The position numbers and the translations under genes were made by a program. 34,903 nt of DNA from Hirudo medicinalis (Eukaryota > Annelida > Clitellata > Hirudinida > Hirudinidae). Of the stretch, positions 21,131 through 33,064 are shown one piece after another; the stretch's first letter is position 1; every line of letters begins with the position of its first letter. A model generated the notes under the pieces. That model was not told where the DNA came from, ran no database searches, and was given only the letters and a program-made list of their open reading frames with translations. Location: positions 31,914 through 66,816 of the forward strand of contig MPNW01001067.1 of the NCBI GenBank assembly GCA_011800805.1, read 5' to 3'.

Positions 21131-22703
21131 TTTAATTTGAAAAAAAAATAATTCTATTAATTTAATTTAAAGTTTAAGTTATTATTATTTTTTAAAATAA
21201 CTTTCTAATCGAGTTGCTGTTTCTCACGTGGACTTGAAGCTGAAAGTATTTGTGTTTCACTTTTTTTTGTTCAAGATTTTCACTAAATTTATCCTGAAGA
21301 GATTCCATTGAAATAATGAAATAAGTTGATTTTATTTTATTAAATTAGACTTATTAGTTATTATTTGATGTTATTTGTTAAAATCAATGCGATAAAAATA
21401 ACAACTTAATTATCATCAAACATTCCGTCCCTTTTTTGACAATTCCATGGCAATTCTTATTTGTTCTAATGAATCGTTAACATAATGTATTATAATAAAT
21501 ATATTATTCGTAATATTTAATCATCCACGTATGCAAATTTCATGTCTAAAGTGCCTAAGTATTATTGGTGTTTTTGCTGCTCTTTTTTTAAAATATTTTC
21601 TTGAAAAGCGGATTTTTTAAGATGGAATAAAAAAATCATAGAATAATCAACATTTCTGTTCATTTTGTATGATTATTCGAAATCAATTAACGGAGTAATG
21701 ATATGTAATAATTCAATAATTTCAGACTTACAAACAATTCGGATGCGATGTTGAAAGCATCGTTCATTTAAAACAACCAAACCAATGCTTGTTTAAACTC
21801 TTCAACAAATTCATCGGATTGTTACATCGATTGAATCAAACATCGGGCAGCTTAAAAAATCAAATTTAAATTTAAATCAAATCTAATCCTTAACGAGTGG
21901 CATTACATGACACACCAATGCATCGTCCGTGCACTCAAAGGTTCGCTCCCCGATTCACTCATCCACCCACTCCTTTTTCCCCATTTACCCACCCATTTAC
22001 CCATCCATTTACCCATTTGTTCTTCTACCCTTTCACAAGACCCCATTCGGTACTCACAAATCACTGAGAACACAATACTTGGGGTAACACGATATTCTGC
22101 TTTCATTCTGTGACACGGGTCTTCCAGCCACCCAGGTGACAACCACACGCGAGTCTGCATGGGTGGTGCAGCCACCCGAACAATGGGTTTGGAAAGTGAA
22201 GGAGAATAAAAACATTTCGATGGATGAATGAAACTCGTGCCAAAAAGAATAATTACGTTCATCCCAGTTTGACAAATCACGACATGCCGTTGATTGAGGT
22301 GTGTGAGACTAATGTGAGTTATATTAATGTGGGTTTATTAAATTTGTTAAATAAATTAGTAATTTAGATTTTTTAAAAAGAATTCTGTTTAATGCACTCG
22401 AGAAGTATTTATAACGAGAAACTACGTTATTACGATAAATTTTGAATCAGAGTACTTTCAATCATCCTATCTTGATAATTATGTCTCCTATTCGATAAAT
22501 TATTCGATTAAAAAAAAAACCAAAAGTTAAACGAACACAATAATAAATAAAACAGACACTTTAAAAACAACAACAGCAACAACAACAACAATAATAATAA
22601 TAAATAATTAAAAAATTAAATAATTAAATAATAAAATTATAATTAATAATGTTATCATTTATTTATCATATAATTATTATTATATTTAATAATATTACTA
22701 TAA
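21131..22703. other. Dlx 3' region and gene-free stretch
   Basis: AT-rich. A CCCATTTACCCATCCATTT-type pyrimidine repeat lies at about 21958-22020, and a less AT-rich patch is at 22110-22200. Mixed CAA/AAT repeats lie at 22565-22625. No exon is supported. Confidence 0.5.
21494..21499 (+). terminator. Candidate Dlx polyadenylation signal AATAAA
   Basis: First plain AATAAA downstream of the stop, at +364. A second lies at 21626-21631. AT-rich sequence makes chance hits likely. Confidence 0.3.
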
Positions 22704-22719
22704 TTAATAATATTGTAAA

Positions 22720-22973
22720 ATGTCTAACACATCACACGAGTCAGACAAGTCCTCGAAGCTCACAAAGGCACAAAGTTCTTCAAAAGACCAGTGACGAGGT
22801 CGTATTACAGAGGAAGGATTGTCTTCTAAGTCTGTAATTTGGATCACTTGGAGAATATTTCTGCCCTTGCTGAGCGGGGGTCTAAGATGAAAGTTAAGCC
22901 AACAATTCGCGTTCCTACCCGTCTGCCACCCAAGTGGGTGAGTGGAATCCCAATCTACCCAAAGGCTTAATTG
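22720..22973 (+). mobile_element. Possible retroposon body ending in an (AAT)n tail
   Basis: A roughly 250-bp island of balanced base composition, containing CCACCCAAGTGGGTGAGTGG, is bounded upstream by AT-rich DNA. It runs straight into a 100-bp (AAT)n array at its 3' side, the layout expected of a retroposon whose tail seeded a microsatellite. No pol III boxes or coding match were identified, and no second copy is in the window. Confidence 0.25.
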
Positions 22974-22987
22974 TAATAATAATAATA

Positions 22988-23043
<56 letters not shown>

Positions 23044-23078
23044 CAATAACAATAATAATAATAACAATAATAATAATT
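22974..23078 (+). repeat. (AAT)n microsatellite
   Basis: Around thirty AAT/TAA triplets, with AAC interruptions towards the end. Confidence 0.95.
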
Positions 23079-24314
23079 CATAATTAAATTAATATACATA
23101 ATAACTACATTTGAATTTGCACACATCGATGGTTGTTATGAAATTGATTTGGTTTTAAAATAATTAATTTTCCTTCAAAACTTCTTAAAATAACTGAGAA
23201 TTATTTAATTTTAATAGATCTCATTAACTAAGAAGTTATTAAGGACGTTCATTTCATGACCTGTTGAACCTTTGTGCCATCGGCGAGAGGTCAAGGTAGA
23301 GGTCAATTTATTTGGAATTCTCGTTTAAAAGCATTTGATCATTACAAAGTTTATTGAAGAAATGTCATCATTCGGCGGTTACAAGCAAATAAAATGATAG
23401 ATAAATGAACAATAAATACGATTTAAATATTAAAATCAATTATTTGATTAATTAAAATGAATTTTGAACAAGTTTATTTGAGTTGAGAACAGCGTGTTTC
23501 GATCTATTTGTAGAATATGAGGGCAGAATTTAGAAAAACAATATCATCAATATGATCATCATAATCATCACCAGTAATTTATACTCATGACAGAATTAAA
23601 CAAAATGTTTTACAAAAATAACATGAGAAATAGTTGAATTTATAACAGTATTTTTGCAATTATTTACACGAAATGATCAAAATTCAACCTCGAAAATAAA
23701 AAATACTACTGCATAATGTTACATAAAGTTAAAAAATTGAGATTTATTGTTTTATTTCGAAGATTTGTAGCGTGGATGTTGTTGTCGATGCACGGTTTTG
23801 TGAACTTAAACACTCTTTTTTGTCCATCCTTCGTTCAGAAGGACGTGCCTCAAAAGGTCATCAGTTCAAAGAACCACCCTTCCACATTCTCATCTCAGAA
23901 TTGAATTCGAGAATTTAATTTTAAATGCAGAAAAATAACATAATTCATTAAAAATTATAGTTCCATAAATTCATTATTTAACTGTTAAATACTTGTAATT
24001 ATCTTATTAATAATATATAATAAATAAATACTTATAATTATCCATATATTGCAATTTACATTTTCTTTGTTAATTTCTTTGGTAATTGTATTGGCTTTAT
24101 TTATTCAATTGTTTACATTTAAAGCACTTCATTGTGCCGCTACCAAAGTTAATTAATTGTAGCGCTAACCAGTTATCTCTACCACTAATTAATTAACCAC
24201 AAATAATTAATTAACTCTTAATTACGATTAAACTAACCCGATGATTACCCCGACAGAAAAGCGCAACCTTATTTCATGGAGTGACTGTGATCATTTCATT
24301 GGGTGTACGCCATG
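23079..24314. other. Gene-free AT-rich stretch
   Basis: Nothing beyond AT-rich sequence is seen. A cluster of TTAATTAATT motifs lies at 24150-24215. Confidence 0.5.
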
Positions 24315-24498
24315 TATATTTGTATTTGTATTTGTATTTGTATATTTGTATTTGTGTTTGTATATTTGTATTTGTATTTGTATTTGTATTTGTATATTTG
24401 TATTTGTATTTGTGTTTGTATATTTGTGTTTGTATATTTGTGTTTGTATTTGTATTTGTATATTTGTATTTGTATTTGTGTTTGTATATTTGTATTTG
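24315..24498 (+). repeat. (TTTGTA)n hexanucleotide array with TATATTTG variants
   Basis: About thirty units of TTTGTA, TTTGTG or ATATTTG type. Because the unit is six bases, several frames on both strands stay open (YLYLCL/ICICIC on the plus strand, YKYTNTNTN on the minus strand). These are not genes. Confidence 0.95.
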
Positions 24499-25077
24499 AA
24501 CATCCTTACGCAATATGGACACGACGTTCTACTTTGGAATCTGGAAAAATGTTGAGAAAACGAAACAAATATTTTCTTAAATATTTACTTAAAAAATATG
24601 ATGGCGCTAAAATGACGAAAACTTTTGGTGACGGAAAGGGAGAAGTAAAAGTCTTTGAAATTTGAGGTCTCATAAATCACCATCATCATCATCATCATCA
24701 CCATCACCATTGTCATCTTCATCATTTCATTGCCCACAATGATCTTTAGGGTGATTCTTATCAAGTCCGCAAAGGGCCATCTTATCACTTGTGACATCTT
24801 GCTAATGATCTCAAACAGCAAAGAGCGAGTTTGGTTATTTTACTGGGTGGGCTTCGAAACAGGGTTAGTAGAGGTTCCCCTTTTAGAAATTTTGCACTTG
24901 AGAGAATAATGCATAAAGTTAATATATTTAGGACTTAAATTTAGGAATTTATTACGAATTTATTTATATTTACTTATGATTTATTCCATAATATACTTGA
25001 TGTTGTCAATAAAAACATTGTTATTATTGTTACTTGTTGCGCTACATAAATGCAACCGTATGTGACCACAAAACAGC

Positions 25078-25192
25078 GCAACAACAACACAACAGAACAA
25101 CCACAACAGCACAACAACAACAAAACAACTACAACAACAGCAAAACAACAGCAAAACCACAACAACAAAACAACTACAACAACAACAAGAGC
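25078..25192 (+). repeat. Interrupted (CAA/ACAAC)n tract
   Basis: CAACAACA runs with AGC/ACC interruptions. Confidence 0.9.
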
Positions 25193-25607
25193 ACAAGAAT
25201 AAAAAAGATTCGACACACGCCAAATGTCCACTGAGTTCACAGTTGGTGAGGTGGGCTGTAATTATTTCTTTGCCATCGCATGCCGACCTCAGAAAGGAGG
25301 GATGGACAGGTGGATGAATGGGTTGGGCCCAATAATAAGAAAAAAAATATTATTGACAATTAATAATAATAATTAAAAATATTAATAAGTATTACAATAA
25401 TAATAAGTAAATTATTAAATTAATAATAATATTAAAAATTATAATTACAAAAATATCAATCGCCACCAACATCATGATCAAATCGTAATGTTAACATTAA
25501 CATTCCGAATTTTAAAATCAGAATTCCATATTTATAAACATTTAAGTGGACATCGGTCAAAAATACTGTGACATCGTCATTAACGTCAAATCGTGACGTC
25601 ACAGAAA

Positions 25608-25778
25608 GCATCATCATCGTCGTCATCATCGCCATCGTCATCATCATCATCATCATCATCATCATCACAAGCATGACGCTTCATCGCCGACGTCGTCACC
25701 GTCGCTGTTTTGCAAATATAGACATCATCATGTTCATGATCATGATCGTGATCATCATCATCATCATCATCACCGAGG
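25608..25778 (+). repeat. (ATC)n tracts
   Basis: Two (CAT)n runs (about 25608-25670 and 25756-25775) separated by GC-richer sequence containing ATCATGATCGTGATCAT. Confidence 0.9.
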
Positions 25779-25919
25779 TTCCCCAAAAATGCGCAGCGCC
25801 AAAGCACTCTAGGTCTCCTAACTTCACGCTGTTTCAAAGTGCGGCTTATTAAAATAGCTCCTCAGACAATGGACGACCTGTCCCGAACAGGCAACCCTAA
25901 GGCAAAAAGAAGAAAGGAG

Positions 25920-26143
25920 GAGTGAATGAATGAATGAATAAATGGGTGAATGAATGAATGGGTGAATGAATGAACGAGTGAATTAATGAGTGAATGAATG
26001 AACGAGTGAATTAGTGAATGAATGAATGAATAAATCAATCAATCAATGCGTAAATGGGTGAATGAATGAATGAATGGACGAACGAACGAATGAACGAATG
26101 AATGAATGAATGAACGAGTGAATGAATGAGCGAACGAGGGCAT
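25920..26143 (+). repeat. (GAAT)n tetranucleotide array
   Basis: More than 200 bp of GAAT units mixed with GAAC, GGGT and GAGT variants. Confidence 0.95.
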
Positions 26144-27045
26144 GAATCCATCGGCAATATGCGTGTTAATGTTCAAAAGTGCCTCATTCCGACTCACTCC
26201 TGAATGGCGTCGGCATTCATTGGTGGAGCTCATTATTGAATCCATGGAGTTGATTGGATTACTTCTTAATGACCTTCCGTCTCCACTTTCCAAACCCGTG
26301 ACGTGACCACACCGGCTTCAATCGCCACTGTCGCCAAGCTGGACTGATAGCGATTGTTTTGTTCGTGAGATGCTTGAAACTGTTCTGATGTGACGTTTGA
26401 ATCATTCAATGATATCGTGACAACAACAAGAACAGTAATATTAATATTATTATTAAAATTATAATATTGTTATTAATATATAATATTATTATTATTAATG
26501 TTTATAGAAACATTAACATTGGTAACTTTAAACAAAGCTGTTAAACAGAGTATATTTCATGGACTTCACCATGAAAAAAACATTCCAATGTTATACATTA
26601 CGTAATTCTATAACACTATCATAAGATATACAAACAAAACAAACACCACTACAACAACAACACACCAGGACAACGACAACTACTTAGCAACGTCATGCTG
26701 TTGGGCATCCAATCACATCAAAGGTGAAGCTAATTATAAGCAGCCCCATGCATAAATGACTTCCTCATTATTATTCTTATTCTTGGCTCCTCCTCCTTTC
26801 GGGTTTCCCCGAGGGGCGGATCGGTGATTGGGTGGTTGGGTCAAACATTAATAATGCCTGAGGAATTGCATTTATTTCAAAATATTTATTTTTAAAAAAT
26901 GTATAATAAAAATCTTCATATTTGTGAAGAAGTTCGTACTTATAATAATCTACTAATGCAGAGAGAGAGTTGAATATTCTTTTAAAAATTTGGAATGTGT
27001 TGTTCAACAACATCAACTTGAAATGACAACAACAACAGCGGGCAT
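26144..27045. other. Gene-free stretch
   Basis: No supported exon. A 91-codon minus-strand frame (26777-27052) is AT-rich with no recognisable domain and no clear splice sites. AAT/ATT runs lie near 26440-26500. Confidence 0.45.
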
Positions 27046-27128
27046 AATGCATGAATTAATGGAATGAAATGCATGTTGTAATGCATGAATTAATGGAATG
27101 AAATGCATGTTGTAATGCATGAATTAAT
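27046..27128 (+). repeat. 34-bp tandem repeat, about 2.4 copies
   Basis: Units begin AATGCATGAATTAATGGAAT at 27046, 27080 and 27114 (partial). The two full copies are identical. Confidence 0.92.
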
Positions 27129-27406
27129 TCGCATCACTACTGGCTTCAGACTTGACCATGGATCTGATGACCTTCATTTTTTGTTTTCCAAGGCCAAATT
27201 GAACTGACTCCTTAACATATTTACCAATCGCGATTTTCTGGTATCCTGGAAGTGAATACCCCCAGTAGTAGGGTGGCCCTTGTGTGGGATGGGGTGAATT
27301 TCTGAATTCGAAGTAATATTGACGGGTGTCCCCCTACATTGGTTCCATTTGGTGTAAAAACACTACACAATTTACTGGGTTGGTATGGGTATTGGGGGAT
27401 CCTCTA

Positions 27407-27590
27407 TTGGGGATGGGATGGTTACATCTGTTGGGGGTGGCATGGTTACATCTGTTGGGGATGGGATGGTTACATCTGTTGGGGATGGGATGGTTACATC
27501 TGTTGGGGATGGGATGGTTACATCTGTTGGGGATGGGATGGTTACATCCGTTGGGAATGGGATGGTTACATCTGTTGGGGGTGGCATGGG
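27407..27590 (+). repeat. 24-bp minisatellite, about 7.7 copies
   Basis: The unit is GGTTACATCTGTTGGGG followed by ATGGGAT or GTGGCAT. Copies are nearly identical and the variant type is found at the second and last positions. The unit length is divisible by three, so three plus-strand and at least two minus-strand frames are open (GWLHLLGM, GYICWGWD, GDGMVTSV; IPSPTDVT and NHPIPNRC). No exon signals mark any of them as coding. Confidence 0.95.
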
Positions 27591-27784
27591 GCGAGGGCTG
27601 CATAAATCACTCTTTCGGTTATTTTACATGTGTCTTCATTTTTATACACATTTCCAAGTCCTCCTCTGTAATTCTCCTGCATTCTAATAATATTCCTACA
27701 TTCCAAAGGATATTCTTAAGTCGGTAACTTCCTAACTCACGAAACGAGGATGGTGGAGCAACAATAACATGGCTGTTGTGATAG

Positions 27785-27873
27785 ATCCACTCATCCATCC
27801 ACCCATCCATCCTTCCATCCATCTACCCATCCATCCTTCCATCCATCCACCCATCCATCCACTCATCCATCTA
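27785..27873 (+). repeat. (CATC)n tetranucleotide array
   Basis: CATCCATCCACC/TTCC variants, the pyrimidine-strand equivalent of the GATG arrays elsewhere. Confidence 0.95.
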
Positions 27874-28786
27874 CCCTAGCCACTCACTCACAAGTGCACA
27901 CGATCGCAGTTAAGTTCGGCACGACGTCCAAAAGTGAACTCGGATTTCCAAATCTTCGCGGAAGCGGCACGTCACTTCAGAAGAACATCCGGGCTTAAAT
28001 GGAAAAGGAGGAAGATGATGATGATGACGACAACGACGATCATCATGACGTCCGTGTGGGCGTGTGAGTGGGCGGAAATTTGCTTAACTTTGTGCGCGTC
28101 TTTGTTCCAGTGACTATTTTCACTGACGCACACGGTGACGTCAGTTAATGTATTGACCTGCTTGACATGGTGACGCTGATGATGATGATGCTGATGATGA
28201 AGACGAGGATGAGGATGAGGATGACATCCTGATGCAGCATTCGCAGGAATGTTTTGGGGTGAACAGGCTCTCATGCTGTCAAGAGTTCAACCACTTTGTA
28301 CTTCTTGGATTGATTGAAGTTGATTGACGATATGCTACTGTCGATTGGTTGAAGATGATTGAAGATGCCCCACTATCAGTTACTTGAAGTTCTGAAAGGT
28401 ATTCGTATTCCACCCTTTGAAGCTTTCGAAAATCTTGGGCAGTATCTCATCTCCATTGGGGGGGGGTATACAAGGAGGCGGTTAATGATGTCAGAAAATG
28501 CCTCAAGATAAAAACGTGAGGATCCCATATCCCTCCAAATGGAATGGATGATGATTCTATTTACATTTGTTGAGGTTGAAGTGTTGCGGTTAATAAATGA
28601 AGGTAATTCTTTAATGATGATTTCTTTGGTTTAAATTAGACCATTTGAGTTTTGTTATTTAAATATTATAATAATAATAATTATAATAATAATTTTAAAA
28701 TTATAACTGATGACTATGAGTTCGTCTAAAATTTTCCAATGAACCACAGTCTCAGTGGATGGGTCCCTCTTGCATTTGCATCACTG

Positions 28787-28821
<35 letters not shown>

Positions 28822-30728
28822 TATTACGTTTTACTAATGTTACGTAAATCAACGAGTTAACTTAATTACGTATTGAATCTACCAAGCACTTGATTTCAGT
28901 GGACCATTTATGGAAAGATTGAGGCTCTAGGGTAACAAGAGTTGAGAGGTGGAATAAGAGTTGAGTTTCGTGAAAATGCATCTTTATAGATGGTTGGAGA
29001 ACTGTCCTTTGACGACAAGATTTATGGAGGCATGACCCGTGCTAATAAGTTGATATGTTAAGTACTTTCCTAAATTAATTTTAGTGATTCATAAATTAAT
29101 TACTTACCTGATTACTTACCTGGTTACTTATCTAATTTCTTACTTGTTTTTGATAAAAAATGAGTAGCGGTAGAATGTCCAAAAATAATAACGAGAGCGA
29201 TTATTGTTTTTATTTTTTATCAATACAAACAAAACATTAATAATGATGATAATGTTATTATATTTATTAATATTATATCATAATAATTATTTTTATTAAT
29301 AACCCCGCGAACCATAAATTTCTCTCGCATGACCGCCCACAAAAAATATGTTGGACATCAAGTGATGGCGTTGAAGATGGAATCTCCTTTGTCGCTTTCA
29401 CTGACCACAACGTGCCGGTGCCTCCAGGAAAAGGATGACCGGTGGTCTCCAATTACTGCTCTCAGTTTGTGCTTTTGTCTTCATGTATCCGTTCTGTCGT
29501 ATTTATTGCTTTAACAAATTATTTAAAATTATGATGTTGTAATAAATTTTTGAAATTCCTGTACTTTAATCAATGTCCAACATCTTCAAATAAAATAATT
29601 ATGAGTTTTTGAATTATTTGTGCAACGCAGTTTTGGACGATACTTGTTTCGCGTTAAGCTAATTTTAGTTTTGGTTATCAAAAGATCTTTTTTTATATAT
29701 TATTAGTATTATATATTATTATTACTATTATTATTATTATGATTATTATGATGATTGTGATGAATATTATTATTATTATTATTGTTATTATCTGCTATTA
29801 GGAGTTACTAATATTTTATTAAATGCATTATCATCGTGTATCTTTGAAAGTCACGACAATATCCTCTCATTCTAATCTAATTCTGAATTTTCTTTTCACA
29901 AAATTGTTGCAGGTTGTAAATTTTTTTAAAACGATATGAAAAATGTTTAAAGCATTTAAAATATATATATATATCAAATTGTTGTAAAAGCCTGAAAAAA
30001 ATCTGATGTGAAAAAGTGTACGAATTTATTAATGACGGAGTTAAAGTTACGTAATGCATGTTTTAAAATCAATCCGATCAGAACGGTAATCCACGTTAGT
30101 GCGACCAACAAAAAAATCTTTGTAACGAAATTAAATAATTCGAACAACGATAAAATAATTAAAATCATTAATTCCAAGTAAATATTTTATAAATAATTAT
30201 TTTACTAAGTAAAAAAAAATTTTTTTTTTAAAAATATATTTTAATAATTTCAATTACTGACGTTCACAATTCCCTAACGAATGACGAATAAACTAAAATA
30301 AACATGCCTGTCATCTGGCGAATGCAAAATAAATATCAAAATATTAGTTATTTAATCAATCAATTTATTACATTGAACATCTACAAACAAGAGATTCAAT
30401 TTCACGCAACTGATTAAGTTGATTTAGTTAATCACCTGCAAACGAATGACATCCAACATTGTTCACAAATCTATTTTTACACACAAACAACCACCAACAA
30501 CAACAAGCTAATCGAAGCCCTGCTATTCGTAGATGCGCTTTTATTATGCTCGACAAGTGTTATCAATCTGGGTCACTTTATTAACTGGGTCAGAATTTAC
30601 AGGAAATATTGAGAATCCATTCACTGTAATTTCCAATGAGACCAACACGGATTGCGACTGGTTGAAGCATCAGTGAAAGAGAAAGGAGATGATATCACTT
30701 TACAGTAACAGTTATTAATTGCCAACGA
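27874..30728. other. Gene-free stretch between repeats and the receptor gene
   Basis: Contains GAT/GAY repeats (28014-28040 and 28178-28225), a full TGACGTCA (28136-28143) in a GC-richer patch, an (ATT)n array (28789-28821) and ATT-rich sequence (29690-29790). No exon is supported. Confidence 0.5.
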
Positions 30729-30734
30729 TTTATT
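30729..30734 (-). terminator. Candidate polyadenylation signal for the receptor-like gene
   Basis: AATAAA on the minus strand, about 50 bases past the stop codon at 30785-30787. The local sequence is AT-rich. Confidence 0.35.
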
Positions 30735-30784
30735 AATTTTAATACGTAATTTCATAAAAGTGAACTTCTAACGTATTTATAATC

Positions 30785-31438
30785 CTAGATTTCTTCAGAG
30801 CACTTGGCAGCGTTGGATAAATTACGCGGTATCCTGCCTGGACTGGGTGCAATGACCGTGTATGAGGTCACCGAGTTGCCACTTTGAGAGGAATGCACCT
30901 GACCTGGAGTAGGATTCGAACCGACAGACCACGGGATGTTGATGGTATACATACCGTCGGGAACGTCTTCGTCGACTTCTTCATCTCTGAGTACCGCTTG
31001 CTCGTCGTCATCAATCGAGGCTCGGATTTCTGTGACGTGATTGACGTCTTCGGCTGATTGGTGGCTGTTTTTATTCTCTGAAATGGTGTCCAGTTTTTTG
31101 TCGACCTCGGGATTCTTGATGACAGCGTAGGTGATTCCTTCTCTAGCTTTGTCGTCGTTGTTGTTGGCCAACAATCTGTTTATGAGGTCGGTCTGATCCT
31201 TCGTCTGTACTTTATCCATCCTTGATTTGTCATTAGGCAGTTTGGACTTACTATATTTTTTTCCAAGAACATTGGAAAAGGTAAAGTTTTGAGGGTCTGA
31301 GTTGAGAAGTGGAGCCGTGGAGTTGCCGGTCGAAGGAGTGGCAACGCTGCTGATCCAGCTGTCTCGCCAGGTCGTCTCTGGGGCTTCGTTGTCCGTTGTG
31401 TAATAGTGGCTCTCCTGGACGTTGGCATCTTCCATTTG
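30785..31438 (-). CDS. Receptor-like membrane protein, cytoplasmic-tail exon with ITIM/ITSM-like motifs
   Basis: Minus-strand frame open from about 31480 down to the TAG stop at 30785-30787. It is much more GC-balanced than its surroundings and rich in Asp, Glu, Ser, Thr and Asn, typical of a disordered cytoplasmic tail. It has ITYAVI (31135-31118), fitting the ITIM pattern [SIVL]xYxx[IVL]. TSYTVI (30868-30851) fits the ITSM pattern TxYxx[VI]. A third tyrosine lies in GMYTIN between them. An acidic segment, DDDEQAVLRDEEVDEDVPDG, precedes the third tyrosine. The end is KCSEEI. The start given assumes the acceptor TATCTTTCAAAAG (AG at 31440-31439); an alternative begins at 31409. The exon lies 3' of the transmembrane exon in the same direction. 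Family unrecognised. Confidence 0.7.
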   Translation of the reverse strand, partial: QMEDANVQESHYYTTDNEAPETTWRDSWISSVATPSTGNSTAPLLNSDPQNFTFSNVLGKKYSKSKLPNDKSRMDKVQTKDQTDLINRLLANNNDDKAREGITYAVIKNPEVDKKLDTISENKNSHQSAEDVNHVTEIRASIDDDEQAVLRDEEVDEDVPDGMYTINIPWSVGSNPTPGQVHSSQSGNSVTSYTVIAPSPGRIPRNLSNAAKCSEEI

Positions 31439-31459
31439 CTTTTGAAAGATACGTGTCAT

Positions 31460-31971
31460 TGAGTATGTCTTGCCATGGTGGCAATTTTTAAATTAATTTA
31501 ATTTAACGTATTTATACCTAAATTTAATGATAATGTAATGGTATTATAATTGTATAATATTAAATTATATTTGCCCATATAACCTCTCACTATCATATAG
31601 TTTATTATTAGTTTACCAAAATTTCCTTAAAAAGCTTTCAGTGTTCAATGGAGAATTATCACTAAAATCGAAAGCTTCGTCTGCAATTATTTACGTCTTT
31701 TTATATCAATTATTATTCTTATTATTATTATATAAATTTTTTATCTTTTTATAACCTATTTTTCAACTTTTCTCAAAACTAATCGAACAATATTAATCGC
31801 TTAATGTTTGCCTTTAAATGTTTTTTTTTTATTTTTTTTTATTTTGTTATTTTAGCTCGTAATAAATTGATGGATTCAATAATTTTTAAGAACCGCACAC
31901 GTCAACGGTGAATGTTTTGACGAGCAACAATGACATTTGTGCTGAACTTATGAATGTGATTAGGAGGCAGT
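31460..31971. other. Intron or gene-free AT-rich stretch
   Basis: AT-rich, with ATT and T runs (31690-31850). It probably belongs to the intron before the tail exon. A short connecting exon could be hidden here or further upstream, up to 33064, but I could not recognise one. Confidence 0.4.
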
Positions 31972-31977
31972 GTGACG

Positions 31978-32072
31978 ACGTCGACGAGGACGACGACGAC
32001 GACGACGATGATGATGATGAAGGAGGAGATGATGATGACAACGACGATGATGATGAAGATGATGCTGACGAT
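31978..32072 (+). repeat. (GAC/GAT)n trinucleotide tract
   Basis: Imperfect GAC/GAT repeats giving polyAsp on the plus strand and polySer on the minus strand. Confidence 0.9.
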
Positions 32073-32148
32073 GGCAGAGCAAATTGCATTTTGAAGTCAT
32101 TCATAATCAATGCTAATTGCACAGCCTCCTTCTCTCCTACCCTCAACA

Positions 32149-32540
32149 TGTTCTAGGACACGAGGTCACAATTTTAAACTCAGAACTGGTGAAATCAGAT
32201 GCGCAACTACTAAGAATTTCTTCTGTAACCGAGTTGTTGGATCGTGGAACTCCATGCTTACCGATATTGCAAGTTCATCACCTGTTTCTCGGTTTGACTG
32301 GTCGTGAACTTAACTTAAATCAATATCTCAACTACAAATAATTTCTTTTGTTTTTATGTGTCCGCCATCGAATGTAATTAATTTTTGAGCTACGGAAACT
32401 TATTTTTTTCCTGTCATTACTTCTTGCTTTCGCCAAAATTTGTGCATTTCTGTTTTCTTGAGTACACTTGATCATGTGAGAGGTCGAACGACCATTTGGC
32501 CGAAGTTGGTGATAAATAAATAAAAATAAAAATAATAATA
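32149..32540 (+). mobile_element. Non-LTR retrotransposon (LINE) 3' end
   Basis: The frame ending at 32307 reads TRGHNFKLRTGEIRC, then FFCNRVVGSWNSM and SSSPVSRFDWS. This is the typical conserved tail found after the reverse-transcriptase domain of CR1/Jockey/L2-type elements (TRGHxxKL...FFxxRVVxxWNxLP...SVxxFK). About 230 bases of 3' UTR follow, ending GGTGATAAATAAATAAAAATAAAAATAATAATA, an A-rich simple tail. The element is truncated at its 5' side next to the GAC/GAT tract. It lies antisense in the receptor-like gene, between the transmembrane and tail exons. It is dead. Confidence 0.72.
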
Positions 32541-32982
32541 TTTAGTATCGCTCTCATCTGTTCTTGAGATTTGATCATAATCCATAATTATTTTTTAATA
32601 TTGCCAACCATTCCATTATAATCATTAACCAAACATCTTAAAAACATGAAAATTGAAAAAATGAAAATTAATAATTAATTAAAATAAATAATCATGAAAA
32701 TATATTTAATGAAAAGAATTTTCTCACGATTTCAAGGCCTTCAGGTATTTCAATCTTTAAATTTTTCATTTTCTTCTTTTGTTTTCTAAAATTATTAAAA
32801 ATATTAATTTTTTTTATTATATCAGAAATTTTTAAATTATTTTAATTACATATTATTACAGAAAAATTAAAATTAAAATTTTAAGGACAAATTTGAACTC
32901 CTCAAGGTCTTCATGTAATTTATGAAATGAAAAATTAATCAGTTTTCAACCAATGAGAAATAGCTTTATGAATGACCCAGAT

Positions 32983-33058
32983 TATAATATATTGCATATA
33001 ATATTATTGCATATAATATATTGCATATAATATTATTGCTCATAATATATTGCATATA
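32983..33058. repeat. AT-rich tandem repeat of TTGCATATAATAT units
   Basis: Alternating TTGCATATAATATA and TTGCATATAATATTA units, partly self-complementary. It ends next to the donor of the transmembrane exon. Confidence 0.85.
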
Positions 33059-33064
33059 ATTAAC

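Noticed and set aside
20288..21140. Other-frame and antisense frames over Dlx exon 3
   Set aside because: Shadows of a strongly supported coding exon that encodes the recognition helix in the annotated frame.
21903..22280. 125-codon minus-strand frame with GKWMGKWVGKW
   Set aside because: The repeated part comes from a CCCATTTAC-type tandem repeat and the remainder lacks exon signals.
24241..24665. Several overlapping frames on both strands (ICICIC, YKYTNTN)
   Set aside because: Produced by the TTTGTA hexanucleotide array, whose unit length keeps all frames open.
26777..27052. 91-codon minus-strand frame (LLNNTFQIFKRIFNSL)
   Set aside because: AT-driven composition, no domain and no splice context.
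27326..27727. 133-codon frame with GWLHLLGM repeats as a repetitive-protein gene
   Set aside because: Equally good frames exist in other phases and on the other strand across the 24-bp minisatellite. There are no splice or start signals, and flanking translation is not protein-like.
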